Source: Cyanothece sp. UBA12306 | GTDB taxonomy: Bacteria > Cyanobacteriota > Cyanobacteriia > Cyanobacteriales > Microcystaceae | DNA: 5,510 nucleotides | Direction: 5' to 3' | NCBI GenBank assembly: GCA_003448685.1 | Contig: DLXW01000136.1 | Location: 5,532-11,041 of the forward strand | Part shown: piece by piece, positions 1 to 5,510 of the stretch | How the letters are laid out: each line of letters begins with the position of its first letter | How positions within the stretch are numbered: the stretch's first letter is position 1 | Notes under the pieces: model-generated | What the model was told of the DNA's origin: nothing | What the model saw: the letters and a program-made list of their open reading frames with translations, nothing else | Databases searched by the model: none | Translations under genes and position numbers: made by a program

Positions 1-1257
1 GAGGGGACAAACCAGGGGGCAACCCCAACCGTTGCTCCTAGTTCACCCGAACCAGACAAAATCCCCGAAGATTCCATTATCAGCAGCGCGACTCCTCCTG
101 TCGAACCGGTTGACACACCAGCATTGGAAGTTACACAAGAAACTACTAAATCTGAGATAGATAACGTTCCTGCGTGGATGAAAAAATCCGATCGCTTAGA
201 AATCCTCGAAGAAACAGCAATAGAAACCGTTGAGAAGGAATCTGACTTAACCTTTGATGAAGAATTTGTCTGGTCAGCAAAAGTTCTCGCAGCCCAAGGA
301 CGTACTCCTGAAGACATTTCCGCCGAAGAAATTAGCTGGCTCAAAAAATTACGTCGGGGACTGGGAAAAACCCGTCGTGGCCTAGTCAACCAACTTAAAG
401 CTGTTGTCGGTCAAGGGCCTCTTAATCAAGATGCGGTAATGGAAATTGAAGCTTTACTGCTTCAGGCTGATGTAGGATTAGAAGCGACGGATTATATCGT
501 TAATACGCTTCAAAATAAGCTAAGAGAAGAAACATTACCCCCAGAACAAGCGATTGAGTATCTTAAACAGATTTTAAGAGATATTCTCGATCAACCCTTA
601 AAAAAAGTGAAAAATCCAGGTTTCGCGCCAGAAAAAGACGCTCTGAATATTTGGTTAATGACAGGGGTTAACGGTGCCGGAAAAACCACAACTATTGGAA
701 AATTAGCTCATTTATCCCAAAAATCTGGTTATAGTTGTATGATTGCGGCGGCCGATACTTTTCGGGCGGCGGCGGTGGAACAGGTGAAAGTTTGGGGAGA
801 AAGGACGAATACTCCAGTCATTGCTAACCCAGGCAAAAATACTGATCCGGCGGCGGTGGTTTTTGATGGTATTGCGGCCGCCCAGTCTCGTCAGACGGAA
901 TTATTGCTAGTAGATACGGCAGGGCGTTTACAGAATAAGAAAAATTTAATGGAAGAACTGTCAAAAATTCGACGAATTATTGATAAAAAGGCTCCTGATG
1001 CCCACGTTGAATCGTTGTTGGTTCTTGATGCTACCTTGGGACAAAATGGAATGCGCCAAGCAGAAGTCTTTTCCGAGTCGGCAAAATTAAGTGGGGTGGT
1101 ATTAACTAAGTTGGATGGAACAGCTAAAGGGGGTGTAGCATTGGCTGTTGCTCAACAACTTAATTTACCCATTCGCTTTATTGGTGCGGGGGAAGGTATT
1201 GAAGACTTACGACCTTTTTCTAGTTATGAATTTGTAGAAGCATTACTTAATGGATAA
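1..1257 (+). CDS. ftsY: Signal recognition particle receptor FtsY (5' end missing)
   Basis: FtsY is the SRP receptor GTPase. It docks ribosome-nascent chain-SRP complexes at the membrane by pairing its NG domain with that of Ffh. The frame is open from base 1 to the TAA at 1255-1257, giving 418 visible codons. There is a TTG at 124, but the reading frame continues upstream in a Pro/Glu/Ser-rich, acidic stretch typical of an FtsY A-domain, so the true start lies before the window. In visible-codon numbering, the N-domain begins near 114 (LKKLRRGLGKTRRG, a basic amphipathic helix expected to touch lipid). The G1 P-loop GVNGAGKTTT is at 222-231, DTFRAAAVEQ at 252-261, G3 DTAGR at 305-309, G4 TKLDG at 369-373, and the closing GAGEGIEDLRPF motif at about 395-406. 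All GTPase motifs are intact. Ffh is excluded because the M-domain is absent: the protein ends directly after the G domain. Base composition is richer in GC around the G domain than in the kinase gene. It converges on the coiled-coil gene with a 59-bp gap that holds no convincing terminator. Confidence 0.97.
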   Translation, partial: EGTNQGATPTVAPSSPEPDKIPEDSIISSATPPVEPVDTPALEVTQETTKSEIDNVPAWMKKSDRLEILEETAIETVEKESDLTFDEEFVWSAKVLAAQGRTPEDISAEEISWLKKLRRGLGKTRRGLVNQLKAVVGQGPLNQDAVMEIEALLLQADVGLEATDYIVNTLQNKLREETLPPEQAIEYLKQILRDILDQPLKKVKNPGFAPEKDALNIWLMTGVNGAGKTTTIGKLAHLSQKSGYSCMIAAADTFRAAAVEQVKVWGERTNTPVIANPGKNTDPAAVVFDGIAAAQSRQTELLLVDTAGRLQNKKNLMEELSKIRRIIDKKAPDAHVESLLVLDATLGQNGMRQAEVFSESAKLSGVVLTKLDGTAKGGVALAVAQQLNLPIRFIGAGEGIEDLRPFSSYEFVEALLNG

Positions 1258-1316
1258 CTCTTAACCTTGAACTCACACTACTTAATTTTCTGAGGTTTCA
1301 TCTTCAGGTAAATCGT

Positions 1317-1607
1317 CTATTCCGGAATTGCTTCTAGGATAACTTCAAGTTTTGCTTGAAGTCGATTAAATTGATGTTCCATGCGATCTAGACGGGAATC
1401 TATTTGGTTAAATCTGAGATCTACTTGATCAAATCTAGCATCTATTTGTCCGAATTTGCTATCTATATGAGTTTCTAATACGGAAAAAGCTTGGCTAATT
1501 CGTCCGTCAGGTTCCATATCCAATTCGAGATTTTTGATCCGTTCAACGGCGAGGGTTAATTGTCTTCTTAGCTGATTAATTCGTTTGTTTTGTTCTTGTT
1601 CACTCAT
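1317..1607 (-). CDS. Small coiled-coil protein of unknown function
   Basis: This encodes a soluble 96-residue protein that I cannot assign to a named family. I chose the ATG at 1607-1605 (MSEQEQNKRINQLRR). A TTG two codons upstream (1613) also keeps the frame but is the poorer start. No clear Shine-Dalgarno sequence precedes either. Residues 8-30 form a basic/hydrophobic helix (INQLRRQLTLAVERIKNLEL). Residues 31-37 (MEPDGRI) look like a turn. Residues 41-92 form a heptad coiled coil with units such as FGQIDAR, FDQVDLR and FNQIDSR, with Ile/Val/Leu/Met and Phe at the core spacing. There is no signal peptide or membrane helix. An oligomerising or scaffold role is inference from the coiled coil alone. 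The stop is TAG at 1319-1317. Shifting frame by one base just there opens a further acidic tail, so the gene may be slightly truncated (see findings). It lies 58 bp after the kinase stop on the same strand and may be co-expressed with it. Confidence 0.8.
   Translation of the reverse strand: MSEQEQNKRINQLRRQLTLAVERIKNLELDMEPDGRISQAFSVLETHIDSKFGQIDARFDQVDLRFNQIDSRLDRMEHQFNRLQAKLEVILEAIPE
1398..1481 (-). repeat. 21-bp tandem repeats encoding coiled-coil heptads
   Basis: Three consecutive 21-bp units start at 1398, 1419 and 1440 on the plus strand, each beginning ATCTA(T/C)TTG. A fourth, decayed unit starts at 1461 (ATCTATATG). Each unit encodes one heptad of the minus-strand protein (for example SKFGQID, ARFDQVD and LRFNQID). 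Third-position differences show that the copies have diverged while keeping the Phe-x-Gln-(Ile/Val)-Asp pattern. This suggests growth of the coiled coil by in-frame duplication. Confidence 0.75.
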
Positions 1608-1664
1608 GATCAATATTTTGTTATTAAAATAATTAGTTAATTATGCAATGTCTAGCTGACAATA

Positions 1665-1670
1665 ATTATA
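1665..1670 (-). promoter_or_regulatory. Candidate -10 box for the coiled-coil gene
   Basis: A perfect TATAAT reads on the minus strand and overlaps the last sense codon and stop codon of the kinase gene. It would place a transcript start about 50 bases before the ATG at 1607. No good -35 match is seen at 17-18 bp spacing (AGCCAA or TAGCCA). In AT-rich DNA a chance match is quite possible. Confidence 0.3.
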
Positions 1671-3150
1671 GCCAATCTTGAATTTCTTTGGCTAACCAGA
1701 GAGCCTCTTCTTTACTTAATTTATTCCCTAAAAAATAAATGTTATTTCTGGTATTAATACTGACTTGATATCGATCAATAATTTTGTGAATAAAAATCCC
1801 CACAATATTTTGATATAATTCTGTACCTTCATAATATTTAAAACCAATTATTTTTTCTTTTATTTTTAAAGTATTATTGCTAAATTCTAATTCAATCTTA
1901 CCCCGTAACAAACTAATTAAATAAATTAAAATTAAGCTACAAAAACCTAAAAAATAAAGACCTCCCATAATTTCTAATCCTCCTACTATAATTGGTCCAT
2001 TTCGTAAAATTATGGCAGCGATAACCAAAACTATAGGACTGCCGAATAAACTTCCTAAAATAATTAATTTCAGAAAGGTATTATTAGAAAAAATATTATC
2101 TTCGATTAAAGGTATTTTATTGAGTAAAATTTTGAAGATTCTAAAACTAGAAGCCGCTAGAGAAATTTTTAATTCTGTTTCAGATTTGGTTAATTCAATT
2201 TTATTTTTTGTTAGAATATCTAGAGCAAGTAGATTTTTATCTTCTACCGAATCCTCAGAATAATTAATTTTATTTAAAGCTTCTTCAGCAGTTTGATAGC
2301 GATTCTCTACTTCTATATTAGTTAATTGTTTAAGCCACTTTTTAAAAGAATGTTGAATATTGTGATTTTCTAATAATTGCCAAATGTTTTTTTGATTAGT
2401 TAAATCATTGGGTTTAATACCCGTTAATAAATGAATTAAAGTTATTCCTAAAGCATACAAATCTGATGCAGGAACTGCCCGACCCCAAAATTGCTCTAAA
2501 GGAGTATAACCAGTAGTTCCAACAATAGTAAATGTCACTTTGTTTAAAACATTTTGTGCTTGAACTGCACCAAAATCAATTAAATAAATTTGTTGATCTT
2601 CTCCTAAAATAAGATTACTAGGTTTAAGATCCCGATGTAAAACTGAAGGATTTAGTTGATGGAGATAGATTAAAATTTTGAGAACTTCAGTGGCAATAAA
2701 ACGAACTTTTTCCTCAGAAAATTGTTCCCCTTGATCTAATAAATCTTGTAGAGAATTACCTGGTATATAATCTTGTACTAATCCAAACCAACATATCCCG
2801 TTAGTTTCTTGGGGTTCAATTTCAAAATAATTTTGATAACGAGGAATACGAGGATGATTTAATAACTTGAGAATCTGGGCTTCTCTTTCAAAAAGTTTAA
2901 ATTGATCCCATTGTATTTGAGGGCTAAAAGCCAGAAGTTTTAGGGTGACTTTTTGATAAGATTTACGACGCAAAAGCGAGGTCAAAAAATTCAACCATTT
3001 TAACCCGAATAAATTAGTCCCACTATTAGCTACAGATCTAATAGGAGATTGTAAATCATCAGCTAACCAAGTTTGATGTCCTACTGCTGTATTTCCTAAT
3101 GGTTTTTGCAGTTGGTAGCGTTTTAAAATAATGTCTCGAGTTTTAAACAT
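1666..3150 (-). CDS. Membrane-anchored serine/threonine protein kinase
   Basis: This is a Hanks-type Ser/Thr kinase of 494 residues expected to phosphorylate proteins from the cytoplasmic face of a membrane. The kinase domain covers about 10-295. The glycine loop is degenerate (LGNTAVGHQTWLA, 18-30), the lysine of VTLKLL is K71, the helix-C glutamate in FEREAQIL is probably E90, the catalytic loop is HRDLKPSNL (172-180, D174, N179), and the metal site is DFG (192-194). The activation segment ends in VGTTGYTPLEQ (210-220), followed by ASDLYALG. All catalytic residues are present, so activity is likely. Residues about 35-66 are a long insertion between strands 2 and 3. Two hydrophobic segments (about 360-382 and 391-415) form a membrane hairpin. 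They are followed by a beta-rich PH-like segment (418-476) and a final helix (LSKEEALWLAKEIQDWL). Such tails recur in a cyanobacterial kinase family as I recall it; that is memory, not a search. The start at 3150 puts RYQL close to the N-terminus, as is usual, though no Shine-Dalgarno sequence is visible. The substrate and signal are unknown. The 3' half is very AT-rich (one 60-base line, 1861-1920, has 13 G/C by hand count). Confidence 0.92.
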   Translation of the reverse strand: MFKTRDIILKRYQLQKPLGNTAVGHQTWLADDLQSPIRSVANSGTNLFGLKWLNFLTSLLRRKSYQKVTLKLLAFSPQIQWDQFKLFEREAQILKLLNHPRIPRYQNYFEIEPQETNGICWFGLVQDYIPGNSLQDLLDQGEQFSEEKVRFIATEVLKILIYLHQLNPSVLHRDLKPSNLILGEDQQIYLIDFGAVQAQNVLNKVTFTIVGTTGYTPLEQFWGRAVPASDLYALGITLIHLLTGIKPNDLTNQKNIWQLLENHNIQHSFKKWLKQLTNIEVENRYQTAEEALNKINYSEDSVEDKNLLALDILTKNKIELTKSETELKISLAASSFRIFKILLNKIPLIEDNIFSNNTFLKLIILGSLFGSPIVLVIAAIILRNGPIIVGGLEIMGGLYFLGFCSLILIYLISLLRGKIELEFSNNTLKIKEKIIGFKYYEGTELYQNIVGIFIHKIIDRYQVSINTRNNIYFLGNKLSKEEALWLAKEIQDWL

Positions 3151-3157
3151 GGCTTTT

Positions 3158-3199
3158 GAAGAATGAAGAATGAAGAATGCAGAATGAAGAATTAAGGAT
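3158..3199. repeat. GAAGAAT heptamer tandem array
   Basis: Three perfect GAAGAAT copies (3158-3178) are followed by GCAGAAT (3179-3185), another GAAGAAT (3186-3192) and a decayed TAAGGAT (3193-3199). The array lies 8 bases before the kinase start codon, so on the coding strand it gives a pyrimidine-rich ATTCTTC repeat in the leader and leaves no room for a normal ribosome binding site. It resembles the short tandemly repeated heptamers known from cyanobacterial intergenic DNA, although this unit is not one whose published name I can state. Confidence 0.8.
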
Positions 3200-3231
3200 A
3201 GTTAAAATTTTTATCCCCACAATCCTCAAAA

Positions 3232-3249
3232 TCTCCACACTCTCCACAC
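3232..3249. repeat. Duplicated 9-mer TCTCCACAC
   Basis: Two exact copies of TCTCCACAC abut at 3232-3240 and 3241-3249, just downstream of the solute-binding protein stop. Looser relatives (ATCCCCACA at 3213-3221, then ATCCTCAAA) precede them, so the whole 3213-3249 stretch looks like a decayed array. On the minus strand it is a G-rich GTGTGGAGA repeat. Confidence 0.65.
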
Positions 3250-3254
3250 TTTCT

Positions 3255-4541
3255 TTATGATGTCATACTATCCCAAGCATCAGCCGCATCTTGGACAGCC
3301 TGTTCAACTGTTTTTTCTTTAAGCATGGCAGCTTGTAAATTTTCATAAATAAGTTGTTGCAATTTATTAAGATTTTTCATGGCTGGAACCAATACCTCAG
3401 CATCATTGAGTTGCATCGCGCTAACTTGACGCGCTTGATCTATCGGAGTAGAATCTGGCGACTGTTTTAATTCCTCAATGTATTGTTTAACCCCGTCTAC
3501 CGTAGAAGGAAGGACATTAGCTGCTTTGGCGAAAGTCAGTTGATTTTCTGTATTAGTGACAAATAGCGCGAATTTTACCGCTTCTTCCGGTTTATCCGTA
3601 TCACGAGGAATGACTAAATTCATGACCGCTACGTTTTTTTTGCCAGTTTTGCCCGTAATTTGAGGAGAAGCTGCCGTAACTTGGGCAATAGTCGGCGCAT
3701 TCGTCGCAATATTGCTGAGAAATTCCGCACCAGAAAACAGTAAGGCTGTCTGTCCCGATTGATATAAGTCTATAGCCTGGCGGTGTCCTTGGGTCAACAC
3801 TTCAGGAGGTAAAAGTCCTTTTTGATATAAATCTACCCAATAGCGAAAAGCAGCTATTCCATCAGGGTTATTAAAGGCAGCTTTTTCTTGATCATCGACT
3901 AACTGAACTCCCATTTGTACCAATGATTCTAATACTTCACCAGAGTCTCCAGGAACAAAAGTGAAAAACATGGCATATTTGTTGGTTTTTTCCTGGATTT
4001 TAGCGGCAAATTCTGCTAATTCTGCAAAAGTTTGAGGAGGTTCCTTAATCTCAGCTTGGGAAAGTATATCTTGGTTATACATGGTAATACGGGTTGTTAA
4101 ATACCAAGGAAAGCCAAAACTAGTCTCTTTTAGGGTACTAGCTGCCCAAATTTTCGGTAAATATTGCTGTTTAATCTCAGGCGTCATTTGATTATTCAAA
4201 TCTAACCAAGCATTACGACTAGCCAGTTGAGAAGCAAAATTGGGGTTGAGATTGACCACATCAGGGGCAGTTTTTGCCGAAACCGCCGTGAGAATCTTAC
4301 TTTCCATCGCTTCCCAAGGTACGTCGATCCAACGCACTTTTAGATTTTCATTTTCTGATTCATATTTCTTAATAACTTCTGTAAAATAGGGAGTAAATTC
4401 TGGTTGTAGCTGCATCGTCCAAAACTCCAACTCTGGACTCGAAGTTGTTGGAGGTGTGGAGTTACAACTAATCAACCAACTCATAAGTAACCCCAACAAA
4501 GACCAGACAGCTACTTTTTGAAACTTTACAAATCTACGCAT
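3255..4541 (-). CDS. ABC transporter solute-binding lipoprotein (sugar type, family 1)
   Basis: This is a 428-residue extracellular solute-binding protein. It should capture a substrate, probably a sugar or sugar-like compound, outside the cytoplasmic membrane and pass it to an ABC permease. The N-terminus has a basic start (MRRFVKFQK), a hydrophobic core (about 10-24) and a lipobox LISC with C26 as the likely lipidated residue. A Ser/Thr/Pro linker then leads into the mature domain. Family 1 hallmarks follow: LEFWTMQ (38-44), a long helix with KYESEN (59-64), TAPDVVNLN (91-99), FGFPW (142-146) with the MYNQDIL segment (154-160), PQTFAEL (169-175), and a late IPRDTDKPEEAVKFALFV block (311-328). 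The length is normal and the frame intact. The ligand cannot be read from sequence. No permease or ATPase gene lies nearby, so the protein must use a distant transporter or act alone. The ATG at 4541-4539 sits immediately before the signal peptide, which supports the start. The spacing to the kinase is 104 bp on the same strand. Confidence 0.93.
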   Translation of the reverse strand: MRRFVKFQKVAVWSLLGLLMSWLISCNSTPPTTSSPELEFWTMQLQPEFTPYFTEVIKKYESENENLKVRWIDVPWEAMESKILTAVSAKTAPDVVNLNPNFASQLASRNAWLDLNNQMTPEIKQQYLPKIWAASTLKETSFGFPWYLTTRITMYNQDILSQAEIKEPPQTFAELAEFAAKIQEKTNKYAMFFTFVPGDSGEVLESLVQMGVQLVDDQEKAAFNNPDGIAAFRYWVDLYQKGLLPPEVLTQGHRQAIDLYQSGQTALLFSGAEFLSNIATNAPTIAQVTAASPQITGKTGKKNVAVMNLVIPRDTDKPEEAVKFALFVTNTENQLTFAKAANVLPSTVDGVKQYIEELKQSPDSTPIDQARQVSAMQLNDAEVLVPAMKNLNKLQQLIYENLQAAMLKEKTVEQAVQDAADAWDSMTS

Positions 4542-4575
4542 TCTTGATTAACCAGAAAAGGGCAAAATATTCTTA

Positions 4576-4606
4576 AGTTTATGATTAATTTGGTCTGATG
4601 TGTTAA
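4576..4606 (-). promoter_or_regulatory. Weak candidate promoter for the solute-binding protein gene
   Basis: On the minus strand TTAACA (4606-4601) and TAAACT (4581-4576) are separated by 19 bp, longer than the usual 17. The placement, about 35 bases before the ATG at 4541, is reasonable. The match is only partial and the DNA is AT-rich, so this is a suggestion only. Confidence 0.2.
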
Positions 4607-4688
4607 ATTATTCGCAAAAATCTATCAGCTAAATTTTGGGGAAATTTCAGTTAAATTAGTTACCATAAATAAAAATTCGTTCTAACTC

Positions 4689-4705
4689 TTGACATAATCT
4701 ATTAT
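4689..4705 (+). promoter_or_regulatory. Candidate core promoter elements for pilM
   Basis: A perfect TTGACA sits at 4689-4694, and a TATTAT (5 of 6 matches to TATAAT) at 4700-4705. They are too close to form one promoter with each other. TTGACA could pair with TTTAAC (4713-4718, 18-bp spacing), or TATTAT could act as a -10 without a good -35. Either would start transcription a short distance before the pilM ATG at 4744. Which one is used cannot be decided from sequence. Confidence 0.3.
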
Positions 4706-4707
4706 GT
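4692..4707. promoter_or_regulatory. Perfect 7-bp inverted repeat, possible operator of pilM
   Basis: ACATAAT (4692-4698), the two-base spacer CT and ATTATGT (4701-4707) form a perfect inverted repeat 36 bp before the pilM start. It overlaps both candidate core promoter elements, where binding of a dimeric regulator would affect transcription. It does not fit the NtcA pattern GTA-N8-TAC or the cyanobacterial LexA pattern as I know them. The low GC content makes chance occurrence possible. Confidence 0.4.
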
Positions 4708-4743
4708 AATGATTTAACTGTGATACTTAATTGAAAAAAAATT

Positions 4744-5510
4744 ATGTTAGATCGTCTAAAATCTCTGTTAGGGGGCAAATCAGCAGGTTTCGGCCTAGAA
4801 ATAACCCCTGAGAGGCTCAATTTAGCCCAACTGTCTAAACACAAACAAGGGTATAAATTATCTAAGTTCTGTACTACGGAAATTCCCGAAGGAATTTTTG
4901 AAGAGGGCAAAATTATTGACTCTCCTAGCTTGGCAGAACTGATCCAAGAAATGTTAGCCGAAAACAAGATTACTGCCAAACGCGTAGCTACGGCCGTTCC
5001 TATGCGCGAAGCTATTATTCGGGTGATTCCCATTCCCGCAGAACTCGACGAAGAAGAATTGCGAGATATGGTTTTAAACACCGAAGCAGCTTTGTATTTG
5101 CCCTATCCAAGAGAAGAAGTTGATCTTGACTACCAAAAGTTAGGCTTTTTTGAAGACGAAGATGGCATCGAAAAAGTTCAAGTTCTTTTAGTCGCTACCC
5201 GCAAAGAGGTCACTGACTCCTATATGGAAACTTTTGAACAAGCAGGGTTAGAAGTAGATATCCTGGAAATCAATAGTTTCTCTTTAATTCGGACTATTCG
5301 GGAGCAATTGCGACAATTTGGCTCAAAAGAGGCGGCCGTGTTGGTAGATGTTGAGTTTGACAACACCGAAGTTGCCATCGTAGTCGATGGAGTTCCCCAA
5401 TTTTCTCGGACTGTTCCCATTGGAACATATCAGATGCAAAATGCCCTATCGCGGGCCATGAATTTGCCCCCGTCCCGTAACCCAGAAATTTTGCAAGGAA
5501 TGACTATTCC
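4744..5510 (+). CDS. pilM: Type IV pilus assembly protein PilM (3' end missing)
   Basis: PilM is a cytoplasmic actin-like ATPase-fold protein. It binds the N-terminal tail of PilN and links the PilN/PilO inner-membrane complex to the pilus motors. In cyanobacteria type IV pili serve motility and DNA uptake. The frame opens at ATG 4744 and stays open for 255 codons plus two bases to the window edge. Recognisable parts are the short amphipathic start MLDRLKSLLGGK, the first actin-like strand block GFGLEITPERLNLAQL (15-30), the IPIPAELDEEEL segment (95-106), a YLPYPREEVDLDYQ stretch (118-131), the LLVATRKEV segment (148-156), and the second nucleotide-site block VLVDVEFDNTEVAIVVDG (199-216) followed by FSRTVPIG (220-227). 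The more usual DIG of the phosphate-2 loop reads DVE here, which may be a feature of the cyanobacterial branch. The upstream sequence (TTGAAAAAAAATT) has no clear Shine-Dalgarno sequence. pilN, pilO and pilQ would be expected downstream, outside the window. It is divergent from the solute-binding protein gene. Confidence 0.9.
   Translation, partial: MLDRLKSLLGGKSAGFGLEITPERLNLAQLSKHKQGYKLSKFCTTEIPEGIFEEGKIIDSPSLAELIQEMLAENKITAKRVATAVPMREAIIRVIPIPAELDEEELRDMVLNTEAALYLPYPREEVDLDYQKLGFFEDEDGIEKVQVLLVATRKEVTDSYMETFEQAGLEVDILEINSFSLIRTIREQLRQFGSKEAAVLVDVEFDNTEVAIVVDGVPQFSRTVPIGTYQMQNALSRAMNLPPSRNPEILQGMTI

Noticed and set aside
124..1257. ftsY starting at the TTG at 124
   Set aside because: The frame is open and protein-like (acidic, Pro/Ser-rich) back to base 1, matching an FtsY A-domain, so the TTG is internal.
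1258..1316. Terminator between the convergent ftsY and coiled-coil genes
   Set aside because: Only a 4-bp CTGA/TCAG stem could be found (1290-1307), with no T-run placed after it. It is too weak to call, and much of the gap is explained by the frameshifted tail.
2012..2263. Plus-strand open frame of 83 codons
   Set aside because: It is antisense to the membrane-anchor part of the kinase gene. The open frame follows from AT-rich codons on the other strand.
3196..3216. Hairpin GGATA...TATCC downstream of the solute-binding protein gene
   Set aside because: The stem is only 5 bp with an AT-rich 11-base loop and no proper T-run, so it is not a convincing terminator.
4631..4647. AAATTT-N5-AAATTT symmetric motif in the divergent spacer
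   Set aside because: Each half is itself palindromic and AT-only. Such motifs are expected by chance in DNA of this composition.
4656..5081. Minus-strand open frame of 141 codons
   Set aside because: It lies antisense over the clear pilM coding frame, has a Ser-rich composition and matches no protein pattern. It is a shadow of pilM.
5220..5420. Minus-strand open frame of 66 codons
   Set aside because: It is fully antisense to the pilM nucleotide-site region and has no start context or recognisable motif.

Overview
The window reads as chromosomal DNA of a cyanobacterium, most likely a unicellular type. Three things point there: a pilM-like type IV pilus gene, a serine/threonine kinase with the motif set typical of a large cyanobacterial kinase family, and AT-rich intergenic DNA with short heptamer-style tandem repeats. 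Taxonomy below phylum is inference. Both edges cut through genes: ftsY lacks its 5' end and pilM lacks its 3' end.

Layout: (1) 1-1257, plus strand: most of ftsY, the signal recognition particle receptor GTPase. (2) 1317-1607, minus strand: a 96-residue coiled-coil protein of unknown function whose heptads are visible as 21-bp DNA repeats. Its reading frame appears to have been shortened by a one-base loss. (3) 1666-3150, minus strand: a membrane-anchored serine/threonine protein kinase with an intact catalytic core, a long insertion in the N-lobe and a two-helix membrane hairpin followed by a PH-like tail. (4) 3151-3254: a 104-bp spacer holding a GAAGAAT heptamer array and a duplicated 9-mer. 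(5) 3255-4541, minus strand: a family 1 (sugar-type) ABC transporter solute-binding lipoprotein with no permease or ATPase gene in view. (6) 4542-4743: a divergent promoter region with a perfect 7-bp inverted repeat in front of pilM. (7) 4744-5510, plus strand: the first 255 codons of pilM.

The solute-binding protein, kinase and coiled-coil genes are codirectional (spacers 104 and 58 bp) and could be read in that order as one unit, converging on ftsY. A lipoprotein sensor, a membrane kinase and a coiled-coil partner would make a plausible signalling set, but nothing in the sequence proves that they work together. ftsY and pilM are ordinary housekeeping and pilus genes with no evident link to the middle cluster. 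I see no RNA genes, CRISPR arrays or insertion sequences, and no clearly undescribed system. The most interesting points are the frameshifted tail of the coiled-coil gene, the unusual kinase architecture and the palindrome in front of pilM.
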